A stretch of DNA of 64,000 nucleotides. Source: Chromobacterium subtsugae (GTDB lineage: Bacteria; Pseudomonadota; Gammaproteobacteria; Burkholderiales; Chromobacteriaceae). The number at the start of each line of letters is the position of its first letter. Within the stretch, counting starts at the first letter, position 1. The notes beneath the pieces were generated by a model, which saw nothing but the letters and a program-made list of their open reading frames with translations, did not search any database and had not been told where the DNA came from. A program made the position numbers and the translations under genes. This document shows positions 16,983 through 26,509 of the stretch, piece after piece. The DNA is taken from the NCBI RefSeq assembly GCF_001676875.1, contig NZ_JYKA01000022.1, positions 22,075 to 86,074 on the forward strand. The letters run 5' to 3'.

Positions 16983-18410
16983 ATGAGCAGCGAACCGCTT
17001 TACCAGCAACTGGTCAACGAATGGACCACCCTGATCCAGACCGGCACCATCCGCCCGGGCGAGCGGCTGCCTTCGGTGCGCAAGGCCTGCGCGATGCACA
17101 AGGTCAGCCCGTCCACCATTCTGCAGACCTACCGCACGCTGGAAGACCGCGGCCTGATCGAGGCGCGGCCGCAGTCGGGCTTCTACGTCAAATCCGCCGC
17201 CAGCCTGCCCTTGCCGCGGATGCGCCGCCAGAGCGCCGCCCATCACACCGGCGAGGTGGTAGACCAGATCGAGGCCGTGATGGGCGCGCAAAACCAGGCC
17301 GACTTCATCGACCTGTCGCTGGCCAGCCCGCGCGGCAGCGACTTCTACCCTACCACCCGCTTCAAGCACATCATGGGGAGGCTGCTGCGCCAGCACCCGG
17401 AACTGACCACCGACTACCCGTTCCCGCCCGGCTCGGAACGGCTGCGGCGGCAGATCGCCCAGCGCGCCGTCAGTTGGGGCTGCGTGCTGGCCGCCGACGA
17501 GCTGGTGATCAGCAACGGCTGCACCGAGGCGCTGCAGCTGGCATTGCGCGCCACCTGCAAGCCAGGCGACACCGTGGGCGTGGAGTCCCCCACCTATTTC
17601 GCGCTGCTGCCCATGCTGAAGGACTTGGGGCTGAGCGTGATCGAAATCCCCACCCACCCCACCAGCGGGCTGGCGCTGGACGCGCTGGAACTGCTGCTGT
17701 CGGAAAAACGGCTCAACGCCGTGGTGGCCATGCCCACCGTGCACAACCCGCTGGGCAGCACCATGCCGCCGGAAGCCAAGCAGCGGCTGGCGCAACTGGT
17801 CAACGACTACCAGGTGCCGCTGATCGAGGACGTGCCGCACGCCGACCTGTTTTACGGCGCCGCGACGCCAAACGCGGTGAAAGCCTACGACCGCGACGGC
17901 TGGGTGCTGCTATGCGCCAGCTACAGCAAGACGCTGGCGCCGGGTTTCCGCATCGGCTGGATCGCCCCCGGCCGCTTCCTCAGCGAAGTGCGGCGGCTGA
18001 AGTTTTCCAGCAGCCTGGGCCAGCCGGCGCTATTGGAGGAAACGCTGGCCGAATACCTGGAAAGCGGCGGCTACGACCACCACCTGCGGCTGATCCGCCG
18101 CCACTTCAACAGCCAGATGGAAAAGCTGCGCGGCGCGGTGGCCCAGCACTTCCCCGCCGGCACCCGCGCCACGCTGCCCTCTGGCGGCTGCCTGCTGTGG
18201 GTGGAGCTGCCCAGCCACGCCGACACCATGCAGCTGTTCCAGGCCGCGCTGGCCGAACGCATCACCGTGGTGCCCGGCGCGATGTACTCGGCCAAGGGCC
18301 GCTATCGCAACTGCCTGCGGCTGTCCTGCTGCTATCCGTGGAACGAGGCCTACCAGCGCGCGCTGGCGCGGGTCGGAGAACTGGCAGCCGATCTGGCGGA
18401 TAGGGACTGA
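16983..18410 (+). CDS. MocR-family regulator (GntR HTH plus aminotransferase domain), copy 1
   Basis: 475 residues. The N-terminal GntR winged helix (about 5-75, with RPGERLPSVRK and SPSTILQTYRTLEDRGLI) is followed by a fold-type I aminotransferase-like domain. The likely PLP-binding Lys is in ASYSKTLAPGFRIGW. Such proteins sense PLP or an amino-acid aldimine and regulate neighbouring genes. The start at 16983 follows CGGAG. It is divergent from the LysE-type exporter across the 34-bp palindrome. About 120 bases downstream lies metY on the same strand. Confidence 0.93.
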   Translation: MSSEPLYQQLVNEWTTLIQTGTIRPGERLPSVRKACAMHKVSPSTILQTYRTLEDRGLIEARPQSGFYVKSAASLPLPRMRRQSAAHHTGEVVDQIEAVMGAQNQADFIDLSLASPRGSDFYPTTRFKHIMGRLLRQHPELTTDYPFPPGSERLRRQIAQRAVSWGCVLAADELVISNGCTEALQLALRATCKPGDTVGVESPTYFALLPMLKDLGLSVIEIPTHPTSGLALDALELLLSEKRLNAVVAMPTVHNPLGSTMPPEAKQRLAQLVNDYQVPLIEDVPHADLFYGAATPNAVKAYDRDGWVLLCASYSKTLAPGFRIGWIAPGRFLSEVRRLKFSSSLGQPALLEETLAEYLESGGYDHHLRLIRRHFNSQMEKLRGAVAQHFPAGTRATLPSGGCLLWVELPSHADTMQLFQAALAERITVVPGAMYSAKGRYRNCLRLSCCYPWNEAYQRALARVGELAADLADRD

Positions 18411-18432
18411 AATATAACGGATAGTTATATTT
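18410..18432. promoter_or_regulatory. AT-rich palindrome between mocR and metY
   Basis: AAATATAAC-GGATA-GTTATATTT directly at the mocR stop. Nine-bp AT-only arms are odd in this GC-rich sequence. It could be an operator or promoter element for metY, or a poor terminator. Confidence 0.4.
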
Positions 18433-18529
18433 TGAAGCATCGTTAGCACCTTGCGATTGAGCAGGCCAGGCATTAAGGTAGGCGATCATGACAAGCGCTT
18501 GACCCGATGACCCGCCCTGGAGCCTGACG

Positions 18530-19807
18530 ATGAAACTGGAAACCCTAGCCGTCCACGCCGGATACAGCCCCGACCCCACCACCAAGGCGGTGGCGGTGCC
18601 GCTGTATCAAACCACCAGCTACGCCTTCGACAGCACCCAGCACGGCGCCGATCTGTTCGACCTCAAGGTGCAGGGCAATATCTACACCCGCATCATGAAC
18701 CCGACCACCGACGTGCTGGAAAAACGGGTGGCGGCGCTGGAGGGCGGCATAGGCGCGCTGGCGGTGGCGTCCGGCATGGCGGCCATCGCCTACGCCATCC
18801 AGACCATCGCCGAAGCCGGCGACAACATCATAGCCACCCGCACGCTGTACGGCGGCACCTATAACCTGTTCGCCCACACCTTCCCGCAGCTGGGGATTGA
18901 AGTGCGTTTCGTCGACTACCAGAATCCGGCCGCCATCGCCGCTTTGGTGGACGAACGCACCAAGGCGGTGTTCTGCGAATCGATAGGCAACCCGCTGGGC
19001 AATGTGGTGGATTTCGCCGCCTTCGCCGCCGAGGCCCATCGCCACGGCCTGCCGCTGATCGTCGACAACACCGTGCCTTCGCCCTATCTGTGCCGGCCGT
19101 TCGAACACGGCGCCGACATCGTCGTGCACAGCCTGACCAAATACCTGGGCGGCCACGGCAACAGCATAGGCGGCGCCATCGTCGACTCCGGCAAATTCCC
19201 GTGGGGAGAGCACAAGGCGCGCTTCAAGCGGCTGAACGAGCCCGATGTCAGCTACCACGGCGTCAATTACGTGGAAGCGCTGGGCGCGGCCGCCTACATC
19301 GCCCGCGCCCGCGTGGTGCCGCTGCGCAATATGGGCGCGGCGCTGTCGCCGTTCAACGCCTTCCTGATCCTGCAAGGCATAGAAACGCTGGCGCTGCGGC
19401 TGGACCGCATTTGCGACAACGCGCTGAAAGTCGCCCATTTCCTGCAAGCAAGCCCGGCGGTGGAGTGGGTGGAATACGCCGGTCTGCCCGACAACCCAAG
19501 CAAGCCGCTGGTGGACCGCTACCTGGGCGGCCGCGCCTCCGGCATCCTGTCCTTCGGCATCAAGGGCGGGGAAGCCGCCGGCGGCCGCTTCATCGACGCG
19601 CTGCAGCTGGTGACGCGGCTGGTGAACATCGGCGACGCCAAGTCGCTGGCCTGCCACCCGGCCTCCACCACCCACCGCCAGCTGTCGCCGCAAGAACAGC
19701 TGAGCGCGGGCGTCAAGCCGGAGCTGGTGCGGCTGTCCATCGGCATTGAACACATAGACGACATCCTGGCCGACATCGGCCAGGCGCTGAAAGCCGCCGC
19801 GCAGTAA
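18530..19807 (+). CDS. metY: O-acetylhomoserine (thiol)-lyase / sulfhydrylase
   Basis: A 425-residue PLP enzyme of the Cys/Met metabolism family. It makes homocysteine from O-acetyl- (or O-succinyl-) homoserine and sulfide in methionine synthesis. PLP lysine K204 sits in [16 protein letters not shown], and the N-terminal [11 protein letters not shown] and [15 protein letters not shown] motifs fit the MetY rather than the MetB subgroup. The long internal segment before the C-terminus is typical of MetY. A GGAG site precedes the start. No SAM or SAH riboswitch is recognisable upstream. Confidence 0.93.
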   Translation: MKLETLAVHAGYSPDPTTKAVAVPLYQTTSYAFDSTQHGADLFDLKVQGNIYTRIMNPTTDVLEKRVAALEGGIGALAVASGMAAIAYAIQTIAEAGDNIIATRTLYGGTYNLFAHTFPQLGIEVRFVDYQNPAAIAALVDERTKAVFCESIGNPLGNVVDFAAFAAEAHRHGLPLIVDNTVPSPYLCRPFEHGADIVVHSLTKYLGGHGNSIGGAIVDSGKFPWGEHKARFKRLNEPDVSYHGVNYVEALGAAAYIARARVVPLRNMGAALSPFNAFLILQGIETLALRLDRICDNALKVAHFLQASPAVEWVEYAGLPDNPSKPLVDRYLGGRASGILSFGIKGGEAAGGRFIDALQLVTRLVNIGDAKSLACHPASTTHRQLSPQEQLSAGVKPELVRLSIGIEHIDDILADIGQALKAAAQ

Positions 19808-19820
19808 ACGGCGAGCAAGA

Positions 19821-19846
19821 AAAAAGGCCGCGAAAGCGGCCTTTTT
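19821..19846. terminator. Bidirectional terminator between metY and ldt
   Basis: Eleven-bp arms AAAAAGGCCGC/GCGGCCTTTTT around a GAAA loop serve the convergent genes. Confidence 0.9.
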
Positions 19847-19861
19847 CGTCCGAAAACCCTA

Positions 19862-20755
19862 TCAACCGGCCCGGGCGGCGGTTCTGCCGCGCTGGCTGGC
19901 CCTGGCCGGCGGACCCGGCTCGCGATCCGGCGCCGGCTGGCTGGCCGCCGGCGTCTCGGGCGCGGCGGCCGGCGTCAGGCGCGACAGCCAGGCAAAAGGC
20001 TGCAAGCCGCCGCTGATCGCGCCGCTGGCGCTCTTGCAGCTCAAGCACACCGGCTTGCCGCTGCGCTGCTTCAGCGCATCGTCCACCCGCTGGCCGTACA
20101 GCGCCTGCTGGTGCTGGCGCTGCCAGTCCAGCAGCGTCTGCGCCAGGTATTTCAGCGACGGATCTTCCTGCTTGTAATGGTTGCGGTAGACGGTCAGCCA
20201 CAACTGGCCGGCTTCATCCTGGCTCAGCAGAATGGTCTGATAGGCGACGGTGACCGCGTCGCCGCGGCTGACCGTGCCGGCCAGCTCCAGCGCGTCGTCG
20301 TTTTTCAGCCGCACGCAGCCGTGGCTGCGAAAACCCGGCACCGAGCCGGGAGCGTTGGTGCCGTGAAAGCCCAGCCCCAGCCGGCTTTCGCCAAAGCGCA
20401 CGAATACCGGCCCCAAGGGATTGTTGGGCCCCGGCGGCACCACGGTCTGCACTTCCTTGCCGTTGCGGCGCATTTCATCCTGGATGGACTTGGGCACATG
20501 CCACGCCGGCGCCTTGTAAATGCCGGTGATGTCGAAGCTGCCGGTCGGCGTCTGCGTCAGCATCTTGCCCACCGCCACCGGAAAAATCCGCGCCAGCTTG
20601 CCATCCTGGTACAGGAACAGCCGCGCCTGCGGCAAGTTCAGCACCAGGTGTCGTCCCGCCGGGTTCACCTGGATGTCCGGCGCCGGCATCACCGCAGCCG
20701 CGCACGGAAACGCCAGCGAGCCCCCCAGCGCCAGCACCGATAAGCACTTCAACAT
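19862..20755 (-). CDS. L,D-transpeptidase (YkuD domain), periplasmic
   Basis: 297 residues with a Sec signal peptide (about 1-21). The YkuD catalytic motif is complete: H131 in HGTN, then SHGCVRL with H145 and nucleophile C147. The enzyme forms 3-3 peptidoglycan cross-links or anchors a lipoprotein. The last about 60 residues are Pro/Ala-rich with a CLSC motif and are probably disordered, an addition beyond the usual domain. An extended -10 (TGTTACAAT on the minus strand, about 20788) lies about 35 bases upstream. Confidence 0.93.
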   Translation of the reverse strand: MLKCLSVLALGGSLAFPCAAAVMPAPDIQVNPAGRHLVLNLPQARLFLYQDGKLARIFPVAVGKMLTQTPTGSFDITGIYKAPAWHVPKSIQDEMRRNGKEVQTVVPPGPNNPLGPVFVRFGESRLGLGFHGTNAPGSVPGFRSHGCVRLKNDDALELAGTVSRGDAVTVAYQTILLSQDEAGQLWLTVYRNHYKQEDPSLKYLAQTLLDWQRQHQQALYGQRVDDALKQRSGKPVCLSCKSASGAISGGLQPFAWLSRLTPAAAPETPAASQPAPDREPGPPARASQRGRTAARAG

Positions 20756-21153
20756 ACCTTGCCCTGAATTACATGAACATGGTTCGGATTGTAACAGAAA
20801 GCCCCGCCGGCCCGGATTGTGCGAATTTACACCGCCCCGCCAAGCATCAATTCGTCAAACCCAGCAGCTGCAGCTGTCTGGGCAAACAAACACTTCTCAG
20901 ATCATACCGCTCTATTACCGACTGCCGCGCGGCCCGGCGCAACTCAGCCAAGCCATGCCGGGACCGGCAAGCGCCGGCCACCGCGTCTGCGATGTCTTCA
21001 TGGAGTAAAGAGCGCCCGCCTGCGGCATGGGGCAACTGACTCCTAGCGACTTGCGCCGACCGCCCCGCCCGCTCCCTCAACGTAAAAAAACCAGCAAGAA
21101 TCGCCGGTTTTTGAGAAAATCCGCGTTTACCGTTTGATTTTGCAAGCAAGACG
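20756..21153. other. Divergent intergenic region ldt / rlmD
   Basis: About 400 bases. The left end holds a likely ldt -10 (minus strand, 20793-20788). Near the right end 21085-21118 is an imperfect AAAACC.../GGTTTTT inverted repeat just before rlmD. The short open frames here have no coding character. I see no RNA gene. Confidence 0.4.
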
Positions 21154-22698
21154 ATGACGCACCCACAGACTATTGCCCTGGTCGAATCGCTGGATCACGA
21201 AGGCCGGGGGGTCGCCCACGTTGACGGCAAGACCATTTTCATCGATGGCGCGCTGCCGTACGAAAAGGTTGTCTACAGCAGCTACCGCAAGAAGCCCAGC
21301 TACGAAAACGCCCAGACCAGCGCCGTATTGAAGGAAAGCTTCATGCGCGCCGAGCCGCGCTGCCCGCACTTCGGCACCTGCGGCGGCTGCTCGATGCAGC
21401 ACGTGGAATTCACCGCCCAGGTGGCGATCAAGCAGCGCGTGCTGGAAGACAACCTCAAGCGCATCGGCAAGGTCAAGGCCGAACGCATTCTCACCCCCAT
21501 CGCCGGACCGGCTTGGCACTACCGTCATCGCGCCCGCCTGTCCGCACGCATGGTGGCCAAGAAGGGCGGCGTGCTGGTGGGCTTCCATGAGAAAAGCTCC
21601 AGCTACATCGCCGAGATGCGCGAGTGCCACATTCTGCCCAAGCACATCTCCGACCTGATCATGCCGCTGCGCGCGATGATCGCCACGCTGTCCATCAGCC
21701 AGCGCATGCCGCAGGTGGAAGTGGCGGTCGGCGACAAGCTCGACATCCTGGTGTTCCGCAATATGGACGCCATCACCGATGCCGACTTCGCCATCCTGAA
21801 GGCATTCTCCGACCGGCACGGCACCGCCGAGCGTCCGCTGCAGGTCTGGCTGCAGCCCAAGGGCCCGGACACCTGCTATCCGATCTACCCGCTGGACGCG
21901 CCCAAGCTGACCTACAGCATGCCGGAATACGCGGTGGAAATGCCCTACTACCCCACCGAATTCACCCAGGTGAATCCGCAGATCAACGCGGTGATGGTGG
22001 CGCGCGCGCTGAAATTCCTCGACCCGCAGCCGGGCGAGCGCATCGCCGACATGTTCTGCGGCATCGGCAACTTCACGCTGCCCATCGCCCGTTCCGGCGC
22101 CATCGTGCACGGCATGGAAGGCAGCCAGCCGCTGGTGAAGCGCGCGGTGGAAAACGCCACCCACAACGGCCTGCAGGACAAGGTGAGCTATGAAATGGCC
22201 AACCTGTTCGAGGTGACCGAGGAGTCGTTCGCCGCGCTGGGCCATTTCGACAAGATGCTGGTGGACCCGCCGCGCGACGGCGCGGTGCAGCTGTTGAAGG
22301 CCATCACCGAGGAAACCGCGCCCAAGCGCATCGTCTACGTGTCCTGTAATCCGGCCACGCTGGCGCGCGACGCCGGCATCCTGGTCAACACCAAGGGCTA
22401 CACGCTGAAGACGGCCGGCATCATCAATATGTTCCCGCACACCGCGCACGTGGAGTCGGTGGCCTGGTTCGAAAAAACCAGCCCCTGCAAGACGCGCAAG
22501 GAAGTCGAGGAAATCGAGGCGTTGGAAGCCGCCGAGCGCGAGGCCGCCAAGGCCGCGCATCTGGCGGAGGAAAACGCGGAGAAGGCCAAGAAAGCCGCCG
22601 AGCTGGCGGAAAAGGCCGCCGCCAAGGAAGCCCGCCGCGCCCACTATTTCGCGGAGAAGGCGCGCCGCGAAAACGAAGACTCGTCTCCCCAGGCGTAA
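21154..22698 (+). CDS. rlmD: 23S rRNA (uracil-1939-C5)-methyltransferase with long C-terminal helix
   Basis: 514 residues. An N-terminal TRAM-like segment (about 1-60) is followed by the [4Fe-4S] cysteines C70, C76, C79 and C158, a SAM-binding Rossmann domain ([13 protein letters not shown]) and the catalytic [11 protein letters not shown] motif. This matches RlmD/RumA, which makes m5U1939 in 23S rRNA. The last about 75 residues are an Ala/Glu/Lys-rich charged helix or coiled coil not part of the enzyme core, making it longer than E. coli RlmD (433). It is monocistronic with a hairpin after the stop. Confidence 0.92.
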   Translation: MTHPQTIALVESLDHEGRGVAHVDGKTIFIDGALPYEKVVYSSYRKKPSYENAQTSAVLKESFMRAEPRCPHFGTCGGCSMQHVEFTAQVAIKQRVLEDNLKRIGKVKAERILTPIAGPAWHYRHRARLSARMVAKKGGVLVGFHEKSSSYIAEMRECHILPKHISDLIMPLRAMIATLSISQRMPQVEVAVGDKLDILVFRNMDAITDADFAILKAFSDRHGTAERPLQVWLQPKGPDTCYPIYPLDAPKLTYSMPEYAVEMPYYPTEFTQVNPQINAVMVARALKFLDPQPGERIADMFCGIGNFTLPIARSGAIVHGMEGSQPLVKRAVENATHNGLQDKVSYEMANLFEVTEESFAALGHFDKMLVDPPRDGAVQLLKAITEETAPKRIVYVSCNPATLARDAGILVNTKGYTLKTAGIINMFPHTAHVESVAWFEKTSPCKTRKEVEEIEALEAAEREAAKAAHLAEENAEKAKKAAELAEKAAAKEARRAHYFAEKARRENEDSSPQA

Positions 22699-22703
22699 AC
22701 CGC

Positions 22704-22736
22704 CGGCCGCCTGTGGCGTTTATGCCATAGCGGCCG
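22704..22736 (+). terminator. Hairpin downstream of rlmD
   Basis: CGGCCGC/GCGGCCG arms with an inner GTGGC/GCCAT stem. There is no T tract, so it may be a transcript-stabilising hairpin rather than a terminator. Confidence 0.5.
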
Positions 22737-22760
22737 ATCTATCTTCACTTAAAGATAGAT
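22737..22760. repeat. 9-bp inverted repeat downstream of rlmD
   Basis: ATCTATCTT-CACTTA-AAGATAGAT, AT-rich, immediately after the rlmD hairpin and about 200 bases before the nupC-type gene. It could be an operator. Confidence 0.35.
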
Positions 22761-22889
22761 AGTTTGATGTAAAGACTAGTTTTCATCCGAACTTCAGCGC
22801 ATTGTCCCTACTGCCGCAACGTCATATCCCCGGAACATGGCGGCGCGGCGGCCGCGGCTTTGCCCGCAGCCCTATAAAAACTGGCGTGC

Positions 22890-22944
22890 GGCCCGCTTGC
22901 GGGACCGAAACGTTGCTCGAAACCTGCCAAGGCAGGGGAAACCC
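22890..22944 (+). promoter_or_regulatory. Structured leader of the nucleoside transporter gene
   Basis: Three small hairpins end 18 bases before the ATG: 22890-22906, 22923-22936 (CCTGC/GCAGG) and 22935-22944 (GGG-GAAA-CCC). The last two share G22935-G22936 and cannot form together. No standard ribosome site is visible, so folding could control translation. Confidence 0.3.
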
Positions 22945-22962
22945 AAAAGCGATACTAATCTC

Positions 22963-24153
22963 ATGCATATCGTCCAATTCATCATCGGCCTCGTGGTCGT
23001 GCTGGCCCTGACCCAGCTGGTCGCCCGCGACCGCAAGAACATCAAGATCCGCTCCGTGATCCAGTTGCTGGTCATCGAGATCGCCCTGGCGTTCTTCCTG
23101 CTGAACACCACTTACGGCCTCGCCATCGTCGGCAGCATCTCCAGCGTCTTCACCAAGCTGATGGACTTCGCCAAGGAAGGCACCGACTTCGCCTTCGGCG
23201 GCATCCAGAACAAGGGCGAGTTCAGCTTCTTCCTGAACGTGCTGATGCCCATCGTGTTCATCTCGGTGCTGATCGGCATCCTGCAGCACATCCGCGTGCT
23301 GCCGGTGGTGATCCGCGCGGTCGGCTTCGTGCTGTCCAAGATCAGCGGCATGGGCAAGATCGAGTCGTTCAACGCCATCAGCTCGATGATGGTGGGCCAG
23401 TCGGAAAACTTCATCGCCTACAAGAACATCATCCACACCTTCGACGAGAAGCGCATGTACACGCTGGCCGCCACCGCGATGTCCACCGTGTCGATGTCCA
23501 TCGTCGGCTCCTACATGCAGATGATAGAGCCGCGCTTCGTGGTGACCGCACTGGTGCTCAACCTGTTCAGCACCTTCGTCGTGCTGTCGCTGATCAACCC
23601 CTACGACAGCGCGCTGGGCGAGGATGAGCTGATCAGCAGCGACGCGCACCGCGTGTCCTTCTTCGAAATGCTGGGTGAGTACATCCTGACCGGCTTCAAG
23701 ATCGCCGTGATCGTGGCCGCCATGCTGGTGGGTTTCATCGCGCTGATCGCCTGCGTCAATTTCATCTTCACCGCCATCTTCGGCATCAACTTCCAGACCA
23801 TGCTGGGCTACGTGTTCTGGCCGTTCGCCTGGCTGATGGGCGTGCCGACGCACGAAGCGCTGACCGCCAGCAGCATCATGGCCACCAAGCTGGTGACCAA
23901 CGAATTCGTCGCCATGCTGGAACTGAAGAACCAGGCCGCCCACCTGTCCAGCTACACCCGCGGCGTGCTGTCCATCTTCCTGGTGTCCTTCGCCAATTTC
24001 AGCTCGATCGGCATCATCGCCGGCGCGGTGAAGGGCCTGGACGAAGATCGCGGCAATATGGTGTCCCGCTTCGGCCTGAAGCTGGTTTACGGCTCGTCCC
24101 TGGTCAGCATTCTGTCCGCGCTGATCGCCGGCCTGGTGTTGGCTTCCTACTAA
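22963..24153 (+). CDS. Concentrative nucleoside transporter (NupC family)
   Basis: A 396-residue multi-helix membrane protein of the CNT family, which takes up nucleosides with H+ or Na+. Recognisable are QSENFIAYK in the central helix-hairpin region, [15 protein letters not shown] and [19 protein letters not shown], which correspond to substrate-binding segments. The length is normal. I chose the ATG at 22963, the start of the hydrophobic N-terminus; the frame is open upstream but GC-rich and non-coding. A strong terminator follows. Confidence 0.93.
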   Translation: MHIVQFIIGLVVVLALTQLVARDRKNIKIRSVIQLLVIEIALAFFLLNTTYGLAIVGSISSVFTKLMDFAKEGTDFAFGGIQNKGEFSFFLNVLMPIVFISVLIGILQHIRVLPVVIRAVGFVLSKISGMGKIESFNAISSMMVGQSENFIAYKNIIHTFDEKRMYTLAATAMSTVSMSIVGSYMQMIEPRFVVTALVLNLFSTFVVLSLINPYDSALGEDELISSDAHRVSFFEMLGEYILTGFKIAVIVAAMLVGFIALIACVNFIFTAIFGINFQTMLGYVFWPFAWLMGVPTHEALTASSIMATKLVTNEFVAMLELKNQAAHLSSYTRGVLSIFLVSFANFSSIGIIAGAVKGLDEDRGNMVSRFGLKLVYGSSLVSILSALIAGLVLASY

Positions 24154-24179
24154 TCGGCCCCGCCGCCCCGAGTTTCCCG

Positions 24180-24208
24180 CCGCCCGCTGATGCGGGCGGT
24201 TTTGTTTT
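24180..24208 (+). terminator. Terminator of the nucleoside transporter gene
   Basis: CCGCCCGC-TGAT-GCGGGCGG followed by TTTTGTTTT. Confidence 0.9.
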
Positions 24209-24257
24209 GGCCGCCTCGGCGGCATAATGGCCGCCATACCCTCTCAGAAAGCCCAAT

Positions 24258-24884
24258 ATGCCGCACAAGCCGCTCAGCGAGCAGGACTACCAGCGCCTGT
24301 CCGCCACCCTGAACCGCTTCACCAGCCAGCAATGCATGAATCTGGAACAGCTGGACGGCTTCTTCTCCGCCCTGTTGTCCGGCCCGCAAGCCATTCCGCC
24401 GGCCGAATGCCTGCCGCTGATCCTGGGCGAGGCTTTCGACGATGAAAGCGCCTTCCCCAGCGAAAAATCGCTGGAACAGTTCGTCGCGCTGCTGCGCGGC
24501 CACTGGCAGGATATTTCCAACGCGCTGTCCGGCGGCGAATTCCAGCCCTGGCTGGACGCCGACGCCAACGGCGCGGTGCTGGGCAACGACTGGTGCGAGG
24601 GCTTCATCGCCGGCATGGAATTGCTGAACGACGACTGGGGCATGCTGTTCGAATCGGAAGAAAACGCCCCGCTGCTGGAACCCATCCTGGCGCTGGGCTT
24701 CGAACGCCACCCGGACGCCGAAATGCGTCCCTTCGTCGAAGCCGTCAGCGCGGAGCAGCGCGCGGCCTGGCTGGCCGCCATCTCGCCGTCGGTGCACGGC
24801 ATCCATGACTTCTTCGCCGCGATCCGCCGCCAGCTGGAACAGGAAGAGCAAGCGCTGGAGCAACAGGAGCGCCGCCCGCACTGA
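24258..24884 (+). CDS. UPF0149 (YecA/YgfB) family protein
   Basis: 208 residues, all-helical and acidic. The N-terminal pattern with a conserved C followed by MNLEQLDGFFSALLSGP, and the central NDWCEGFIAGMELL, are characteristic of UPF0149. The function is not established. Some members carry a C-terminal SEC-C zinc motif, which is absent here; the C-terminus is an E/Q-rich helix. It has its own promoter region after a terminator and is followed by uppP. Confidence 0.88.
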   Translation: MPHKPLSEQDYQRLSATLNRFTSQQCMNLEQLDGFFSALLSGPQAIPPAECLPLILGEAFDDESAFPSEKSLEQFVALLRGHWQDISNALSGGEFQPWLDADANGAVLGNDWCEGFIAGMELLNDDWGMLFESEENAPLLEPILALGFERHPDAEMRPFVEAVSAEQRAAWLAAISPSVHGIHDFFAAIRRQLEQEEQALEQQERRPH

Positions 24885-24986
24885 GCCGGGTAAACCCCGC
24901 GCCGGCGCGCGCGTTATGCAAAACAACCATGGGCAGCCGGCAATTCGCCGGCTGCCGCCGCATCATCACTTGAACAGGGGTTGTCC

Positions 24987-25814
24987 ATGAACGCAATCGA
25001 AGCTTTGCTGTTTGCCGTCATCCAAGGAATCAGCGAACTGTTTCCCGTCAGCAGCCTGGGGCATGGCGTGCTGATTCCCGACTGGCTGCACTGGTCGATC
25101 AACCGCACCCATCCGGACTTCCTTCCCTTCATGGTGATGCTGCATCTGGGCACCGCCGCCGCGCTACTGATTTACTTCCGCCGCGACTGGATCGCGCTGA
25201 TCGGCGGCTGGCTGAAGGCCCGCGGCCGCGCCAGCAATCCCGAAGCGCGGCTGATGTGGCTGGTGATCGCCGGCACCATCCCGGCCGGCTTGCTCGGCCT
25301 GCTGCTGGAAAAACAGCTGCGCCAGCTGTTCACCAGCACCACCGCGGTGCTGATCTTCCTGGCGCTCAACGGCCTGATGCTGCTGTGGGGCGACCGCCTG
25401 AAGAAAAAAACCGCCTCGCACGAGCTGTCCGAACTCAGCCTGGCCGGGGCGATCAAGATCGGCGCCGGCCAGGCGCTGGCGCTGCTGCCGGGCTTTTCCC
25501 GCTCCGGCGCCACGCTGGTCACCGGCCTCGCCCACGGCCTGGACTACGCGTCATCGGCCCGTTTCTCCTTCCTGCTGGCCACCCCCATCATCACCGCCGC
25601 CGGCGTGCTGGAAATCCCCAAGCTCGCCCACAGCCATGCCCCGGCGCCCTGGGGCCTGCTGCTGGCCTGCGGCGCGGTGGCCGGCCTGTGCGCTTATGCC
25701 AGCACCTGGTTCCTGATGCGCTACTTCAAGAAAACCGAAATCGAATCGCTGCGCCCCTTCGGCTTTTACTGCCTGCTGGTGGGCATAGGCGGCCTCGCGG
25801 CCAAATTCGTGTAA
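24987..25814 (+). CDS. uppP: Undecaprenyl-diphosphatase UppP (BacA)
   Basis: A 275-residue polytopic membrane enzyme that dephosphorylates undecaprenyl pyrophosphate to recycle the cell-wall lipid carrier. The two signatures are present, GISELFPVSSLGHGVL near the N-terminus (with the catalytic E and S region) and LLPGFSRSGATLVTGL. The start at 24987 is preferred because AGGGG lies seven bases upstream; a TTG at 24981 is too close. The N-terminal motif differs slightly from the common SSTGHL form. Confidence 0.93.
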   Translation: MNAIEALLFAVIQGISELFPVSSLGHGVLIPDWLHWSINRTHPDFLPFMVMLHLGTAAALLIYFRRDWIALIGGWLKARGRASNPEARLMWLVIAGTIPAGLLGLLLEKQLRQLFTSTTAVLIFLALNGLMLLWGDRLKKKTASHELSELSLAGAIKIGAGQALALLPGFSRSGATLVTGLAHGLDYASSARFSFLLATPIITAAGVLEIPKLAHSHAPAPWGLLLACGAVAGLCAYASTWFLMRYFKKTEIESLRPFGFYCLLVGIGGLAAKFV

Positions 25815-25880
25815 ATAGACTGGACTTGGGCGACGCCTATTATAAAATTGCAAGTAGACAGTAATTCCACTTATTGAAAT

Positions 25881-25914
25881 ACAGATGGCGCTCTACTAAA
25901 GCGCCATCTGTTTT
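25881..25914 (+). terminator. Terminator of uppP
   Basis: Twelve-bp arms ACAGATGGCGCT/AGCGCCATCTGT with a CTACTAA loop, followed by TTTT. Confidence 0.88.
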
Positions 25915-25973
25915 AGAATGACTGCCATCAAAGAGGCGCAAGACCTCATCATTAACAATGACTTTTCGGAAGA

Positions 25974-26444
25974 ATGAGTGTTTTGGAAGAACGCAAGAAT
26001 GAACGCCTGCCCAGCGACCTGGCCAGGCGAGCCACAGCCATCATCGAGATGCCCGACGGCGTGCTGGTCACCGCCAGCCGCGGCGGCCGTTACAATCTGC
26101 CAGGCGGCAAGGCCAACCGCGGGGAGCTGCGCTCCCAGGCGCTGATCCGCGAAGTGCGCGAAGAAACCGGCCTGCGCATCAACTCCATGCTTTATCTGTT
26201 CGACCACATCACGCCGTTCAACGCGCACAAGGTCTACCTCTGCATCGCCCAGGGCCAGCCCAAGCCGCAGAACGAGATCGAACGCATCGCGCTGGTGTCG
26301 TCGCCGGACACCGACATGGATCTGTTCGTGGAGGGCCGCGCCATCCTGCGCCGCTACGCCAGGCTGCGCGGCGAGGAAACCGCCAAGGGCCAGGCCCTGC
26401 GCGCGCTGCTGGGGCTGGCGCGCTACATCGCCAAGGTGGACTAA
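25974..26444 (+). CDS. Nudix hydrolase
   Basis: 156 residues with an exact Nudix box from G45 to about L67 (G-x5-E-x7-REVREETGL), the Mg-binding catalytic motif that hydrolyses nucleoside diphosphate derivatives. The flanking sequence is short and gives no substrate. It sits between two terminators, so it is monocistronic. The ribosome site is weak (GGAAGA very close to the ATG). Confidence 0.92.
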   Translation: MSVLEERKNERLPSDLARRATAIIEMPDGVLVTASRGGRYNLPGGKANRGELRSQALIREVREETGLRINSMLYLFDHITPFNAHKVYLCIAQGQPKPQNEIERIALVSSPDTDMDLFVEGRAILRRYARLRGEETAKGQALRALLGLARYIAKVD

Positions 26445-26460
26445 GCCCCGGCCTTGAAAC

Positions 26461-26492
26461 AAAAAGGGCATGCCTGCGGGCATGCCCTTTTT
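26461..26492. terminator. Bidirectional terminator
   Basis: Fourteen-bp arms AAAAAGGGCATGCC/GGCATGCCCTTTTT with a TGCG loop lie between the convergent Nudix and membrane-protein genes. Confidence 0.9.
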
Positions 26493-26509
26493 TCATGACC
26501 CCGATGGGT

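Noticed and set aside
18433..18529. SAM or SAH riboswitch before metY
   Set aside because: No recognisable conserved core of the SAM-II, SAM-V or SAH classes; the leader is short.
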